Counted from the stretch's first letter, positions 51,286 through 61,407 are shown. The stretch is 64,000 nt of DNA from CAXXIC01 sp049315325 (GCA_049315325.1 JBMOKJ010000003.1:186001-250000); one strand, 5' to 3'. A program made the numbers and translations. The notes: generated by a model not told the origin, from the sequence alone.

Positions 51286-51293
51286 TATATTTG
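51286..51293 (+). promoter_or_regulatory. -7 promoter element of clpC
   Basis: TATATTTG matches TAnnTTTG, 26 bases before the ATG at 51320; predicted start near 51299. Confidence 0.6.
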
Positions 51294-51319
51294 CAATATG
51301 CACATATTAAAATATAAAT

Positions 51320-53848
51320 ATGAAGAGCAATTATACACAACGGGTAAAAGATGTATTGGGTTTCAGCAGAGAAGAAGCCGAACGACTTCAGAGCAACTCC
51401 ATTGGCCCCGAACACTTGATGCTTGGGATTTTGAGAGATGGAACAGGCAGGGTATTCGATCTTTTTAGAGGATTGCAAGTGGATCTTACCGATATAAAAA
51501 AACGCATTGAACGTGAAATGCAAAAAAATAACACTTACCTCACTCAATGGGATAAGGTGCAAGATGGAATAACTGTCAGTCAAAAGGCTGAACGTATACT
51601 TAAAATCAGTATGTTAGAAGCTCGATTGATGCAGAGTGATGTGACGGATACAGAGCACGTTTTTCTGGCTATTTTGAAAGATGCTGATAATCTTGCCTCT
51701 GAGGCATTTGCCGAATGGGGTGTAAATTATACGTCTGTTCATCAGATTATGGACAGTCCTGAATTGACTGATTCTCCAAAAAATATGGGTGCTGATTTTG
51801 GTGAAGACGACGATGAAGACGACGGCAAAGGGTCACAGCGTGGTAGCGAAAGTGCTTCGACTCACAGCAAAACTTCACAAGATACACCTGTATTGGATAA
51901 TTTTGGTACTGATTTGACCAAAGCTGCTGAAGAAAATCGACTCGACCCTGTAGTCGGGCGTGAAAGCGAAATAGAGCGTCTTGCTCAGATTTTGAGTCGA
52001 CGAAAGAAAAATAATCCAGTACTTATTGGAGAGCCTGGTGTTGGTAAATCGGCTATTGTTGAGGGCCTCGCATTGCGTATTGTTCAACGAAAAGTATCAC
52101 GGATTTTGTTCGACAAACGCTTGATTTCGCTAGATATGGCTTCTGTTGTGGCTGGTACCAAATACCGTGGACAGTTCGAGGAGCGTATCAAAGCCATTTT
52201 GAATGAGTTGTCTAAGAACCCCAATGTGATACTCTTTATTGACGAAATTCACACCATTGTAGGAGCTGGAGGAGCTGGTGGCTCTCTTGATGCTGCAAAT
52301 ATGCTGAAACCAGCTTTGGCACGAGGTGAAATCCAATGCATTGGTGCAACGACTTTAGATGAATATCGAAAAAATATAGAGAAAGATGGCGCTCTTGAAC
52401 GTCGGTTCCAGAAAATTATGGTAGATCCTACCACGGCTGACGAAACTTTGCAAATTCTGAAAAATATCAAAGAGCGATACGAAGATCACCACAATGTGAC
52501 TTATACTGAAGATGCGTTGTTGGCTTGTGTGAAGCTTACTGATCGTTACATCAGCGACCGCAATTTTCCTGATAAAGCAATCGATGCGCTTGATGAAGCG
52601 GGATCGCGTGTTCACATTACAAATATCGTGGTTCCTAAAGATATAGAGGAACTTGAAAAATCAATTGAAACGGTTCGTGCAGAAAAAGTTGGAGCAGTTA
52701 AAGCTCAGAATTTTGAGTTGGCAGCAAGTTTCCGAGACAAAGAAAAAACGTTCATGCATCAACTTGATGTTGCAAAAGAACAGTGGGAGAAAGATGCCAA
52801 AGAGAATCGCCAGGTGGTGAACGACGAAAAGATAGCCGAAGTTGTAGCGATGATGTCGGGCGTTCCTGTACAACGAATAGCGCAGGCAGAAAGCCATAAA
52901 CTGTTGCAAATGAACGAAGAGCTTAAATCGCGTATCATCGGACAGAATGAGGCAGTTGATAAAGTGGTGAAAGCAATTCAACGCAATAGAGTAGGGTTGA
53001 AGGATCCGAACAAGCCGATTGGTACATTTATGTTTCTTGGTCCGACTGGTGTAGGGAAAACGCACTTGGCGAAAATTTTATCAGAATTCTTATTCGATTC
53101 TACCGATTCAATGATTCGAGTGGATATGAGCGAATACATGGAAAAATTCACTGTTTCGAGATTAGTGGGGGCACCTCCAGGTTATGTTGGTTACGAAGAG
53201 GGTGGTCAATTGACTGAGAAAGTACGTCGTCGTCCTTATTCGGTAGTACTTCTCGATGAAATAGAAAAGGCGCATCCCGATGTGTTTAACTTGTTGCTAC
53301 AAGTACTCGATGAAGGCAGATTGACAGATAGTTTGGGTCGGAGAATCGATTTTAAAAATACGATTTTGATTATGACTTCAAATATTGGAACGCGTCAGTT
53401 GAAGGATTTTGGAAAAGGTGTAGGTTTTTCGACTACAACGACTGAAGCCGAAGAGAAAGAGTTTTCTCGAGGGGTAATTCAGAAAGCTTTAAACCGTGCT
53501 TTTGCGCCTGAGTTTTTGAATCGTGTCGATGATATTGTAATGTTTGATCAATTAGATCGGGAGTCTATTTATAAGATAATTGATTTGGAATTGAAGGGCT
53601 TCTACAAGCGTGTTGAAAATCTTGGTTACAAATTGAATCTTACTGAGACTGCAAAAGAGTTTATAGCCTCAAAAGGATATGATGTGCAATTTGGTGCGCG
53701 TCCATTGAAGCGTGCAATTCAGAAATACCTTGAGGATGAAATGGCTGAAATGATTATCAGAGCCACTGTTTCCGAAGGGGATTTAATTACTGTTGATTTT
53801 GATAAAGAGACTCAAAAAATTGTTTCTTCAATTTCACAAGAGGCTTAA
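51320..53848 (+). CDS. clpC: ClpC-type AAA+ protease ATPase
   Basis: An 842-residue unfoldase that feeds proteins to ClpP or disaggregates them. The N domain with two Clp repeats (about 5-145: GFSREEAERLQSNSIGPEHLMLGIL) is followed by an acidic Ser-rich linker (about 155-190, GEDDDEDDGKGSQRGSES), longer than usual. The first AAA module has GEPGVGKSA about 237. The middle domain carries a UVR-like ELAASFRDKEKTF. The second AAA module has GPTGVGKTHLA about 574 and a full sensor 2 (GARPLKRAI). No CIRCE or CtsR-like site was noticed upstream. Confidence 0.96.
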   Translation: MKSNYTQRVKDVLGFSREEAERLQSNSIGPEHLMLGILRDGTGRVFDLFRGLQVDLTDIKKRIEREMQKNNTYLTQWDKVQDGITVSQKAERILKISMLEARLMQSDVTDTEHVFLAILKDADNLASEAFAEWGVNYTSVHQIMDSPELTDSPKNMGADFGEDDDEDDGKGSQRGSESASTHSKTSQDTPVLDNFGTDLTKAAEENRLDPVVGRESEIERLAQILSRRKKNNPVLIGEPGVGKSAIVEGLALRIVQRKVSRILFDKRLISLDMASVVAGTKYRGQFEERIKAILNELSKNPNVILFIDEIHTIVGAGGAGGSLDAANMLKPALARGEIQCIGATTLDEYRKNIEKDGALERRFQKIMVDPTTADETLQILKNIKERYEDHHNVTYTEDALLACVKLTDRYISDRNFPDKAIDALDEAGSRVHITNIVVPKDIEELEKSIETVRAEKVGAVKAQNFELAASFRDKEKTFMHQLDVAKEQWEKDAKENRQVVNDEKIAEVVAMMSGVPVQRIAQAESHKLLQMNEELKSRIIGQNEAVDKVVKAIQRNRVGLKDPNKPIGTFMFLGPTGVGKTHLAKILSEFLFDSTDSMIRVDMSEYMEKFTVSRLVGAPPGYVGYEEGGQLTEKVRRRPYSVVLLDEIEKAHPDVFNLLLQVLDEGRLTDSLGRRIDFKNTILIMTSNIGTRQLKDFGKGVGFSTTTTEAEEKEFSRGVIQKALNRAFAPEFLNRVDDIVMFDQLDRESIYKIIDLELKGFYKRVENLGYKLNLTETAKEFIASKGYDVQFGARPLKRAIQKYLEDEMAEMIIRATVSEGDLITVDFDKETQKIVSSISQEA

Positions 53849-53872
53849 AATCAATATATAAATAATAAATCA

Positions 53873-53913
53873 AGAGGGTTGTTTCTGAAGGGAAATGACC
53901 CTCTCTTTTTTTT
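53873..53913 (+). terminator. Intrinsic terminator after clpC
   Basis: AGAGGGT pairs with ACCCTCT around an 18-base loop, followed by a T-rich run. Confidence 0.8.
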
Positions 53914-54323
53914 AAGAGGTGACAAAAATACAAATAGTAGTTGTTTAAATTAAGGCATATTCTATCGATATATTTTAAGAATTAAAGTATATTATTAGAT
54001 ATTTAATTAAATTCATTTTATAGATTTTATAAAATTTAACAGGATAATTTACAATTCTTTTTTTTATATTCTTTAAATTGTTTTTGCTTGCCTTTTTATT
54101 GTCTATTTTTAAGATTAAATGATTATATTCTTACTAATTTCTACTTTCTTATTGTCAAATTAGACTAAATGTGCACAAAAATAGCTATTCTTTTTTCAGT
54201 ATAAAGGGTGTATATTTTGCCAAAATATTTATTATCAAATCAAAACATACTATATTTGCATTTTTAATTTTGGATTTAATATTTTGATTAACAATATCCA
54301 TAACAATATATCTATATTTAATC
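53914..54323. other. Very AT-rich 410-base intergenic region upstream of the FadR-type gene
   Basis: No gene, tRNA or structured RNA is recognised. Base composition is extreme, with many T and A runs. The only clear signal is the -7 element at 54251-54258. A second looser box (TATATTTTG) lies near 54210. It separates the clpC transcript from the polysaccharide locus. Confidence 0.55.
54251..54258 (+). promoter_or_regulatory. -7 promoter element of the FadR-type regulator gene
   Basis: TATATTTG matches TAnnTTTG, 66 bases before the ATG at 54324. Confidence 0.55.
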
Positions 54324-55025
54324 ATGGCAGATTTTTCATTAGTTTCAAAGGATTTGGAGACTGAAAAGCCCACAGACAGAGTAATTGCAAAAATTAAAGA
54401 GTTAATTGGAGCTGGAGAACTAAAGCCTGGTGATAGACTACCTGCTGAACGTAAATTAGCTGTAGAGCTAGGTGTTGGTCGTACTCAAGTAAGAGAGGCA
54501 TTGCATAAATTGGAATTTTATGGAATCATTAAAACTCTTCCACAGAGTGGTTCGGTCATAAATGGCTTGGATATTACGACACTTGATGGTTTAATATCGG
54601 ATGTGTTGAATCTGCAGCATTACGACTTTCTTTCGTTAGTAGAAACAAGAATTTTGCTGGAAATCAAGTCCATTGAATTGTGTGCCGAAAGAAGAACGGA
54701 TAAAGATATTGAAAAACTTGAAAAAGCATTAAGCGACTACATTAAGTACTTTAATACGCCTGATCGAATTAGTTATGACTTTGCTTTTCATCGCGCCATG
54801 GCAGAGGCTTCTCACAATCCAGTATTCAAAGCAATGTTAATGATAGTCATACCTGATATAATGACAATATATTTGAAAGATAGAATTTGTGCACCGAATG
54901 AAGTTGTTTCAGAGGAACATAGACTTATGTTGGATTGTATCAAAAACCGCGATTCTGCTGGAGCTGGTAAATTGATGGCACAACACTTACAAGGTGTACT
55001 CGATTTCGCGAAGGCACAAATTTGA
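54324..55025 (+). CDS. GntR-family (FadR/FCD subfamily) transcriptional regulator
   Basis: A 233-residue repressor-type regulator. The N-terminal winged helix (about 10-80) has the GntR hallmark GELKPGDRLPAERKLAVELGVGRTQVREALHKLEFYGII. The C-terminal FCD domain (about 95-225) shows LVETRILLEIKSIELCAERR and the metal/ligand His residues in YDFAFHRAMAEASHNPVFKA and QHLQGVLDFA. Such proteins usually sense a sugar acid or uronate. It is the gene directly upstream of susC, and a matching tandem palindrome sits in the susC promoter, so it probably controls that locus. Confidence 0.92.
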   Translation: MADFSLVSKDLETEKPTDRVIAKIKELIGAGELKPGDRLPAERKLAVELGVGRTQVREALHKLEFYGIIKTLPQSGSVINGLDITTLDGLISDVLNLQHYDFLSLVETRILLEIKSIELCAERRTDKDIEKLEKALSDYIKYFNTPDRISYDFAFHRAMAEASHNPVFKAMLMIVIPDIMTIYLKDRICAPNEVVSEEHRLMLDCIKNRDSAGAGKLMAQHLQGVLDFAKAQI

Positions 55026-55046
55026 CAAATTATTACATATTTACTT

Positions 55047-55080
55047 AAAGCTGCTCCAATTTTGAGAGCAGCTTTTTTTT
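55047..55080 (+). terminator. Intrinsic terminator after the FadR-type gene
   Basis: AAGCTGCTC pairs with GAGCAGCTT around an 8-base loop, then TTTTTTTT. It makes the regulator a separate transcript from susC. Confidence 0.88.
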
Positions 55081-55154
55081 GTATAATATTTATGTTTTAC
55101 AACAGAAATTTGAAAATAATAAAGAATTTCCATTGTTGATATAAAACTAAGTAT

Positions 55155-55188
55155 TATTTTTGGTCGACCAAATATATTGGTCTGCCAA
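55155..55188 (+). promoter_or_regulatory. susC promoter with tandem GntR/FadR-type operator
   Basis: A -7 box TATTTTTG (55155-55162) overlaps a perfect 12-base palindrome TTGGTCGACCAA (55160-55171). A second near-palindrome TTGGTCTGCCAA (55177-55188) has its centre 17 bp away. The TGGTCNNACCA type is known for FadR/FCD regulators. A bound repressor would cover the core promoter and start site. Confidence 0.7.
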
Positions 55189-55221
55189 TTGATGCGCAAA
55201 TACCATTAATTCCTAACATAC

Positions 55222-58200
55222 ATGAAAAACAGCAAAATGTCAAAGCATTTCAAACGAAATGCAATGTGGATGTTCATTATTTTCTGCTTGAACATCTCTG
55301 GAGCAATAGCCCAAACAAAAGTAAGTGGCGTTGTTACCGATACTAAAAATGAACCACTTATTGGAGTAAATGTAGTCGTGAAGGGAACCCAGATTGGGAC
55401 AATTTCTGACACAAATGGAAAATATTCCATACAAGTGCCCAGTAACAAATCTGTATTAGGGTTTTCCTATATTGGTTTTAAATCTTTGGAAAAAACAGCG
55501 TCAACATCGGTCATTAATGTTTCGCTGAAAGAAGACCCGACTATGATGGACGAGGTTGTTGTAGTAGCATACGGTACTCAACAAAAATCGCATCTTACAG
55601 GAGCTATTGCGAAACTAAAAAATGACAAATTAGATGAAATCCCTGTCGCAAATATTGAGCAAGCTTTGCAAGGCAAAATGGCAGGTGTTTCGATATCAAA
55701 TACCAATCCTGAAGCAGGAGAAGCAGCATCTATCAGGGTGCGGGGTATGGGTTCGATCAGTGCCAATGTGTCTCCTCTGATTGTTGTAGATGGTTTTCCA
55801 TCCACAGATGGTCTTTCTTCAGTGAGTATGGGTGATGTGGAATCTATAGAAGTTTTGAAAGATGCTTCTTCAGCAGCTCTTTATGGTTCACGTGCAGCAG
55901 GTGGAGTTATATTGGTAACGACCAAAAGTGGTAATGTGAAAAAGCCAAAATTCAATTTCAAAATGTACACTGGTATTAAGAATGCTTTGAAAATGCCAGA
56001 TATGCTTTCTCAAAAAGAGGTGATGCAGCTCTACATGGATGAAGCAGCAATCCGTAGAATGGACCCCTTAGTTGATGGTACAACTGCAACAATGACGTAC
56101 AATAAGATGACCACTGGCGATCAAGCAGCATATTTGATTGAGAAATACTTCGCCGACGAACCAACCGATTGGGTTGGCGATGCTTTGCGTGCTTATGGTA
56201 CAAACACGAATTATCAATTGAGTGCAGCAGGTGGTGATAAAAACCTAAAATATTATGTGTCGGGTAATTACACAGGTGAGAATGGTATTATGAAAAATAG
56301 CACCTACGATAAATATACTTTCAGAGCAAGATTAGATGCTGATTTGTCGAAAAAAATATCCATTGGATTCAGTTTGGCTCCAAGTTATAGCCGTAAAGAA
56401 AACCCAGGCATAGACTTGAATAATTACGGTCGTTATCCTACTTGGTTGCCAATTCGTCACAACGAAGCAACAGCAGCTCTTACTGGGAAAAATGTAGGAG
56501 ATTATGCTACACAATCTGACTTCAATGGGACAATTATTTCTGGTGAAGGGCTAAATGGGGAAATCTGGAATATTACAGGTGCAAATCCAGGTGGTTCGAG
56601 CCAACAGAACCCAACTTCAATACGCGAACGTACACAGATTATGACAGACGATTATCGTTTACAAAGCAATGCTTACATTACTTATGAGATAGCGAAAGGA
56701 TTGAAATTAAAAAGTTCTAACAGCTCATACGTAGCTTATAAAGAGTATAACAAAAAATTGCAAACGTCCGCAAATACATTTGGAGCTCCCAACGAACTTG
56801 ATCGGTTGATGACAATGCGTACAGAATTATTGACCGAAAATACATTGAACTACACAAAGAAAATAGGCAACCACGAGATTGGTGCTCTAGCAGGATATAC
56901 ACTTCAATTGACTAATAATAAGTTTAATCAGATTATTGGTACCAATTTCCCAGATGAAAATCTTTTGTCTTACAATATGGGTCTAGCTTTATTAATTGAC
57001 AATCCTTCTGCTAATGTGAAGGGCTCAACAAGCTACTATTTTACTGAAGCTTTGATGTCTTATTTAGGTCGTTTTACATACGCTTATAAAGGAAAATATT
57101 TAGGGTCAGTAAGTCTGCGAGCCGATGGTAGTTCAAAGTTTGCTGCTGGACACAAGTGGGGTACGTTTCCTGCGGCTTCAATTGGCTGGAGAGCATCGGA
57201 AGAGAGATTAATTAAAGATCTGGGTTGGATGTCGAACCTTAAATTCCGTTTGAGCACGGGTTTGACAGGGAATAATGGGATACCTCAATATGCATATATG
57301 AATTTGTTGAATACAAATAAATACGTTACAGGCAGTGGTACTGGAACTATTCAATCTGGATTATCAGCAAACGGTTCATCATTAGGTAATCCTGATCTTA
57401 CATGGGAACAAACAAATGAAACTGATTTTGGGATTGATTTAGGTCTTTTCAATAGTCGCGTAAATTTAACTGTTGATATGTACAACTCGTACACCATCCA
57501 ACTTTTATTGCAACAACCTGCGATGTTTATAACTGGGCATCAAATGTTTTGGAATAATATTGGTCGAGTAAACAATAAAGGTCTTGAAATTGAACTATCA
57601 ACCACAAATATTGATTTCAAAAACTTTAAGTGGAAAACTTCTGCTAATATTTCAACCAATAAAAACACGTTGATGAGCTATGGTGATCAAGAACACGTGG
57701 ACAATTTTGGTGAACGAAATGAAGTTTACCGCGCTATTGTGGGTCAACCAGCGATTCAATATTTTGGATACAAAACAGCTGGTGTGTGGACAACATTTGA
57801 TGAGGTAGCTGCAGCAAAAGCTGTCACTGATGCAAATGGAGTTCCATTTAATTATACAAAATATGCTCCAATTGTAGGTGGTCTGAAAGTAGTAAACACC
57901 AATGGCGACAATGCCATTAATACGGATGACCGTGTTGTGTTGGGTTCACCATTCCCTGATTTTACTTGGGGAATCACCAATACATTTAACTACAAACAAT
58001 TTGATTTGAGTTTTATGTTTCAAGGTGTTCAGGGCGGTTTGCTGATCAATGGAAATATCAACTACAACGAACAGTTGCGTACAAATACAGCTTATACAAA
58101 CAACCGATATTTAAGTCCAAACTTCCCAGGTGATGGTAAGACTGTCTATGGAACGACAACGAATGGTGGTGATTTGATGTTGAGTGATTATTGTATGGAA

Positions 58201-58503
58201 GATGCATCGTATGCAGCATTGCGCGATTTTTCTATGGGATATACAATTACTCCTAAATTAGCCAAAAGGATTGGGTTAGGATCGTTAAGAACCTATTTCT
58301 CAGCTCAAAATCTGCTCTATTTTATGGCGGCAAACTACCGTGGAATAAATCCTGAAGTTCGAAATGAAAGTCAAAATGCTGCTGACAAGGAATTTTCGCC
58401 TAATCCGCAAGACAACAACAAGAATCCGTTGAGAGATGGCTATCAAAGAGGAGCTTTCCCATTGAGCCGTACCTTTACGGTTGGATTTGACTTAACTTTT
58501 TAA
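55222..58503 (+). CDS. SusC/RagA-family TonB-dependent glycan transporter
   Basis: A 1093-residue outer-membrane protein that imports oligosaccharides with its SusD lid. After the signal sequence (cleavage after GAIAQ) comes a CarboxypepD_reg-like domain (about 33-110, VSGVVTDTKNEPLIGVNVVVKGTQIGTISDTNG). A TonB-box-like region (DEVVVVAYGTQ) and the plug (IPVANIEQALQGKMAGVSISN) follow, then a 22-strand barrel ending FTVGFDLTF. It is the first gene of the locus with its own regulated promoter. An alternative ATG five codons later is possible. Confidence 0.96.
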   Translation: MKNSKMSKHFKRNAMWMFIIFCLNISGAIAQTKVSGVVTDTKNEPLIGVNVVVKGTQIGTISDTNGKYSIQVPSNKSVLGFSYIGFKSLEKTASTSVINVSLKEDPTMMDEVVVVAYGTQQKSHLTGAIAKLKNDKLDEIPVANIEQALQGKMAGVSISNTNPEAGEAASIRVRGMGSISANVSPLIVVDGFPSTDGLSSVSMGDVESIEVLKDASSAALYGSRAAGGVILVTTKSGNVKKPKFNFKMYTGIKNALKMPDMLSQKEVMQLYMDEAAIRRMDPLVDGTTATMTYNKMTTGDQAAYLIEKYFADEPTDWVGDALRAYGTNTNYQLSAAGGDKNLKYYVSGNYTGENGIMKNSTYDKYTFRARLDADLSKKISIGFSLAPSYSRKENPGIDLNNYGRYPTWLPIRHNEATAALTGKNVGDYATQSDFNGTIISGEGLNGEIWNITGANPGGSSQQNPTSIRERTQIMTDDYRLQSNAYITYEIAKGLKLKSSNSSYVAYKEYNKKLQTSANTFGAPNELDRLMTMRTELLTENTLNYTKKIGNHEIGALAGYTLQLTNNKFNQIIGTNFPDENLLSYNMGLALLIDNPSANVKGSTSYYFTEALMSYLGRFTYAYKGKYLGSVSLRADGSSKFAAGHKWGTFPAASIGWRASEERLIKDLGWMSNLKFRLSTGLTGNNGIPQYAYMNLLNTNKYVTGSGTGTIQSGLSANGSSLGNPDLTWEQTNETDFGIDLGLFNSRVNLTVDMYNSYTIQLLLQQPAMFITGHQMFWNNIGRVNNKGLEIELSTTNIDFKNFKWKTSANISTNKNTLMSYGDQEHVDNFGERNEVYRAIVGQPAIQYFGYKTAGVWTTFDEVAAAKAVTDANGVPFNYTKYAPIVGGLKVVNTNGDNAINTDDRVVLGSPFPDFTWGITNTFNYKQFDLSFMFQGVQGGLLINGNINYNEQLRTNTAYTNNRYLSPNFPGDGKTVYGTTTNGGDLMLSDYCMEDASYAALRDFSMGYTITPKLAKRIGLGSLRTYFSAQNLLYFMAANYRGINPEVRNESQNAADKEFSPNPQDNNKNPLRDGYQRGAFPLSRTFTVGFDLTF

Positions 58504-58529
58504 TCAAATAACTTCAAAAAAATACGAAA

Positions 58530-60086
58530 ATGAAAAATATATTTAAAATCGTGTTCGCGTTGTCAATTCTTTTCACAATTACTTCTTGTGAAGATATTTT
58601 GACAGACAAACCAGAATCGGTGCTTTCACAAGTTAATTTCTATACCGATCCAACGCGTATCAATTTGGGAGTTATGGGTTGTTATGCTGGAATGGCAAAC
58701 GTAACATCTGTCGAATGGCGTTTTACTGAATTCAGAAGCGATAATACTTGCAACGCCAATACCGGTTCGGGATCAGGTGAACGTGTCGACATTTGCGACC
58801 TTTCGTTCTTCCGTCCATCTTCGAGTATGCCGATGATCAAAGATTATTGGTATCGTTTGTACCAAAATATTTCCAACATTAACGCTGTTTTGCCTTCTGT
58901 TGTAGATAATCAATACGTTAGCATAGAGTCGAAACGTGCCCAGTTCGAGGGCGAATTGCTTTTCATGCGTGCATATCACTATTTTACGTTGGTCAATCTC
59001 TTTGGTGATATGTTTAAGGTAACAACTGTGATTGGGCCAAGCGAAGCAAAGAAAATTGTGCGTAGTCCTGTTAATGAAATTTACGACGAAATAATTATTC
59101 CTGACTTAATAAAAGCAGCAAGTGAAGTACCGAACACGTATGCATTAGCTGCCGACAAAGGACGAATTACTAGTTGGGCGGCAAAAGCGATGCTTGCCAA
59201 AGTATATATGCAGCGAGGTGGTGCTGAAAATTTAGCTTTAGCGAAACCATTGTTGCAAGAAGTTATGGCATCATCTGATTATGGATTGCTTACTGACAAA
59301 GGTACTTCTAACAGTGCGTTCGCCAATATTTTTAATGTAAGCAACGAGATGAATAAAGAGATAATTTTTGCAGTTCGCTATTTGGGTGGTACTTCAGGAA
59401 TTGGCTCTCCATTTTGGACAAACTTTGCTCCTGACGGTTCGGCTAATATTTTCTTGAAAATTGGAACACCCGAAGGCAATAATAACCCGACTTTAGAAGT
59501 CATGTCTCTTTTTGCATCTGATGTGAAAGATACACGCTCGGCTGCTAGCTTTGGTATGTGGCAAAAAACACCTACAACAGCCGTTCCATATATTGCAAAA
59601 TACCAAGATGCCACAATGTCGCAGTCTGGACAATCCGAAAATGACTGGCCTGTAATTCGATATGCAGATATTGTATTGCTCTATGCTGAATTGTTAGCAC
59701 AAGATCCAGCAGGTTTTGCAATTGCTAACGTCGAAGTCAACAAAGTTCGCACTCGTGCAGGTGTAGATCCACTTCCTGCTTTCGCTTCTGCTACAGAAGC
59801 ATTGGATGCTGTCTACAAAGAACGTCGACTTGAATTGGCATTCGAAAACCAACGTTGGTATGATTTATTGCGTATGAATAAAACCTACAATGATCCTGAC
59901 AAAGCGATGAATATATTGAAGAAACACCACTTTGTGACAGATTGGGCACTGCTTTATTCTAAATATAACCCGATTTTGCCTCCAATTGAGAGTTTCTTCA
60001 TCAACGATCGATTGTTGTTACCAATTCCGCAAACAGAAATTGATACCAACAACGAGATGGTGATCAAAAATAATCCAAGTTATTAA
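58530..60086 (+). CDS. SusD/RagB-family glycan-binding lipoprotein
   Basis: A 518-residue outer-membrane lipoprotein (lipobox TITSC, Cys20) that forms the lid of the SusC barrel. SusD TPR-type helices are visible (AQFEGELLFMRAYHYFTLVNLFGDM; ITSWAAKAMLAKVYMQRG). The family's C-terminal block is present too (RRLELAFENQRWYDLLRM; LLPIPQTEIDTNN). It starts 26 bases after susC. With the PL6 lyase downstream, the ligand is likely alginate or a similar uronate polymer. Confidence 0.96.
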   Translation: MKNIFKIVFALSILFTITSCEDILTDKPESVLSQVNFYTDPTRINLGVMGCYAGMANVTSVEWRFTEFRSDNTCNANTGSGSGERVDICDLSFFRPSSSMPMIKDYWYRLYQNISNINAVLPSVVDNQYVSIESKRAQFEGELLFMRAYHYFTLVNLFGDMFKVTTVIGPSEAKKIVRSPVNEIYDEIIIPDLIKAASEVPNTYALAADKGRITSWAAKAMLAKVYMQRGGAENLALAKPLLQEVMASSDYGLLTDKGTSNSAFANIFNVSNEMNKEIIFAVRYLGGTSGIGSPFWTNFAPDGSANIFLKIGTPEGNNNPTLEVMSLFASDVKDTRSAASFGMWQKTPTTAVPYIAKYQDATMSQSGQSENDWPVIRYADIVLLYAELLAQDPAGFAIANVEVNKVRTRAGVDPLPAFASATEALDAVYKERRLELAFENQRWYDLLRMNKTYNDPDKAMNILKKHHFVTDWALLYSKYNPILPPIESFFINDRLLLPIPQTEIDTNNEMVIKNNPSY

Positions 60087-60099
60087 TCTTGAAATAGAA

Positions 60100-61404
60100 A
60101 TGATTATGAATAAGAAATATAGCAATTTTAAATTGCTGATAAGCGGATCACTAATGCTTATGAGTATTGCGTTTGGAGCATGTACTATTGATGACCCATT
60201 GACTGTTGTTGAACCCAAAACTTTGGAAGAATATAAGGTGCAAATGACCGATTATCTAGCTAAAGAAAAAATAATGATCGACACCGCGAGAGTTGGCTAT
60301 AACGTCAATAATTATAAATCGGCTACTGATTCTACAAATGTAAAAGCACCCTATTTGGCAGCTGTATTAGCCGCACAAGTAGTTGTAGCAAGTGCCGATG
60401 TTACAATTACTCAAATCGTGAAAGCTAATAATACACTTGCAACACCAGGCAAAACTTTTCGAGCTGCATTGTGGATTGCCGATCGTCGACAACTGAACGA
60501 TTCGATAATTGCTGCTAATGCGTTAAATACTACTGTTGCGCAAGGTAATCTTGGAGGGCAGGTTTTGCCTGATGCAAAAGCTACATTTACTGCTGCTATT
60601 GCAAAAGCCACTTCTACAAGAGGAGCAACTGCCTTGTCGGCTTTGCAGATTAAGATGGCAGTACAAACGCTTACGGCTGCAAAAAAAACATTCTTGGCAG
60701 CTGTTATTCCAACAGACTTGAGTGCTTTTCTAGCAAAATCAAAAGCGTATGTAACTGAGCAAAAAACTATAGTAGAAGCATCGGCTGCAGGATATAACAG
60801 TGGCGAATATATTGCTTTGGCTCGAACGAATTATATGACAGCTGTTTTAGCCGCAAACGATTCAGTAAATAAAGCTGGAATATCGTTCGATGGAATATCT
60901 AAGGCGATGATTAATATGATTGCTCCAAAAGCATCATTTATTCCATTTTTGACAGACCATCGCTCACTCAACGACACCATTCTGTTGGCTGAAACATTGA
61001 ATCCAACGTTTGTAGTTGGAACTGCAAAAGGGCAAGTAGTGGCTGCTGCAAAAACGGCCTTTACTACTGCTATTACAACTGCCAAAACAGCTCGCGAAAC
61101 TGTTGCGCTTACCGATGGGTTAACAAAAGCAGCACGTTTCAAAATTGCTCAGGCTATATTTACCATTCAAGCGAGTATTGTGTTGGGCGATTTAATTATC
61201 GATAGTAATGCTTTGAAAACTGCTACCCCAATAGGAACAGCAGTTGGACAAGTGTCCACGGCAGCAAATTTTACGTACAACAAAGCTATTGTAGATGCAA
61301 CAACTGTTCGAAATAGTGGAACATCTACTTATGCACAAATGACAGCTGCTATCACATCGTTGCAAACAGCTACCACATTATTCACTAATTCTATTAAGAA
61401 ATAG
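60100..61404 (+). CDS. Surface lipoprotein with FIVAR-like helical repeats
   Basis: A 434-residue lipoprotein (lipobox FGAC, about Cys28) 13 bases after susD, in the position where SusE/F-type surface glycan-binding proteins sit. The mature part is built of about four to five helical repeats of some 65 residues. Each has a start like LNDSIIAANALNTT or LNDTILLAETLNPT, then GxxxGQV and Ala/Thr-rich helices (FTAAIAKATST, FTTAITTAKTA). This resembles FIVAR modules of cell-surface proteins. It lacks enzyme motifs, so it probably binds or spaces the glycan. An ATG two codons later (60106) is an equal start candidate. Confidence 0.75.
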   Translation: MIMNKKYSNFKLLISGSLMLMSIAFGACTIDDPLTVVEPKTLEEYKVQMTDYLAKEKIMIDTARVGYNVNNYKSATDSTNVKAPYLAAVLAAQVVVASADVTITQIVKANNTLATPGKTFRAALWIADRRQLNDSIIAANALNTTVAQGNLGGQVLPDAKATFTAAIAKATSTRGATALSALQIKMAVQTLTAAKKTFLAAVIPTDLSAFLAKSKAYVTEQKTIVEASAAGYNSGEYIALARTNYMTAVLAANDSVNKAGISFDGISKAMINMIAPKASFIPFLTDHRSLNDTILLAETLNPTFVVGTAKGQVVAAAKTAFTTAITTAKTARETVALTDGLTKAARFKIAQAIFTIQASIVLGDLIIDSNALKTATPIGTAVGQVSTAANFTYNKAIVDATTVRNSGTSTYAQMTAAITSLQTATTLFTNSIKK

Positions 61405-61407
61405 ACT

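Noticed and set aside
54185..54373. 62-residue minus-strand frame across the FadR-type gene start
   Set aside because: It overlaps the regulator's promoter and N-terminus, and composition reflects AT-rich intergenic DNA.
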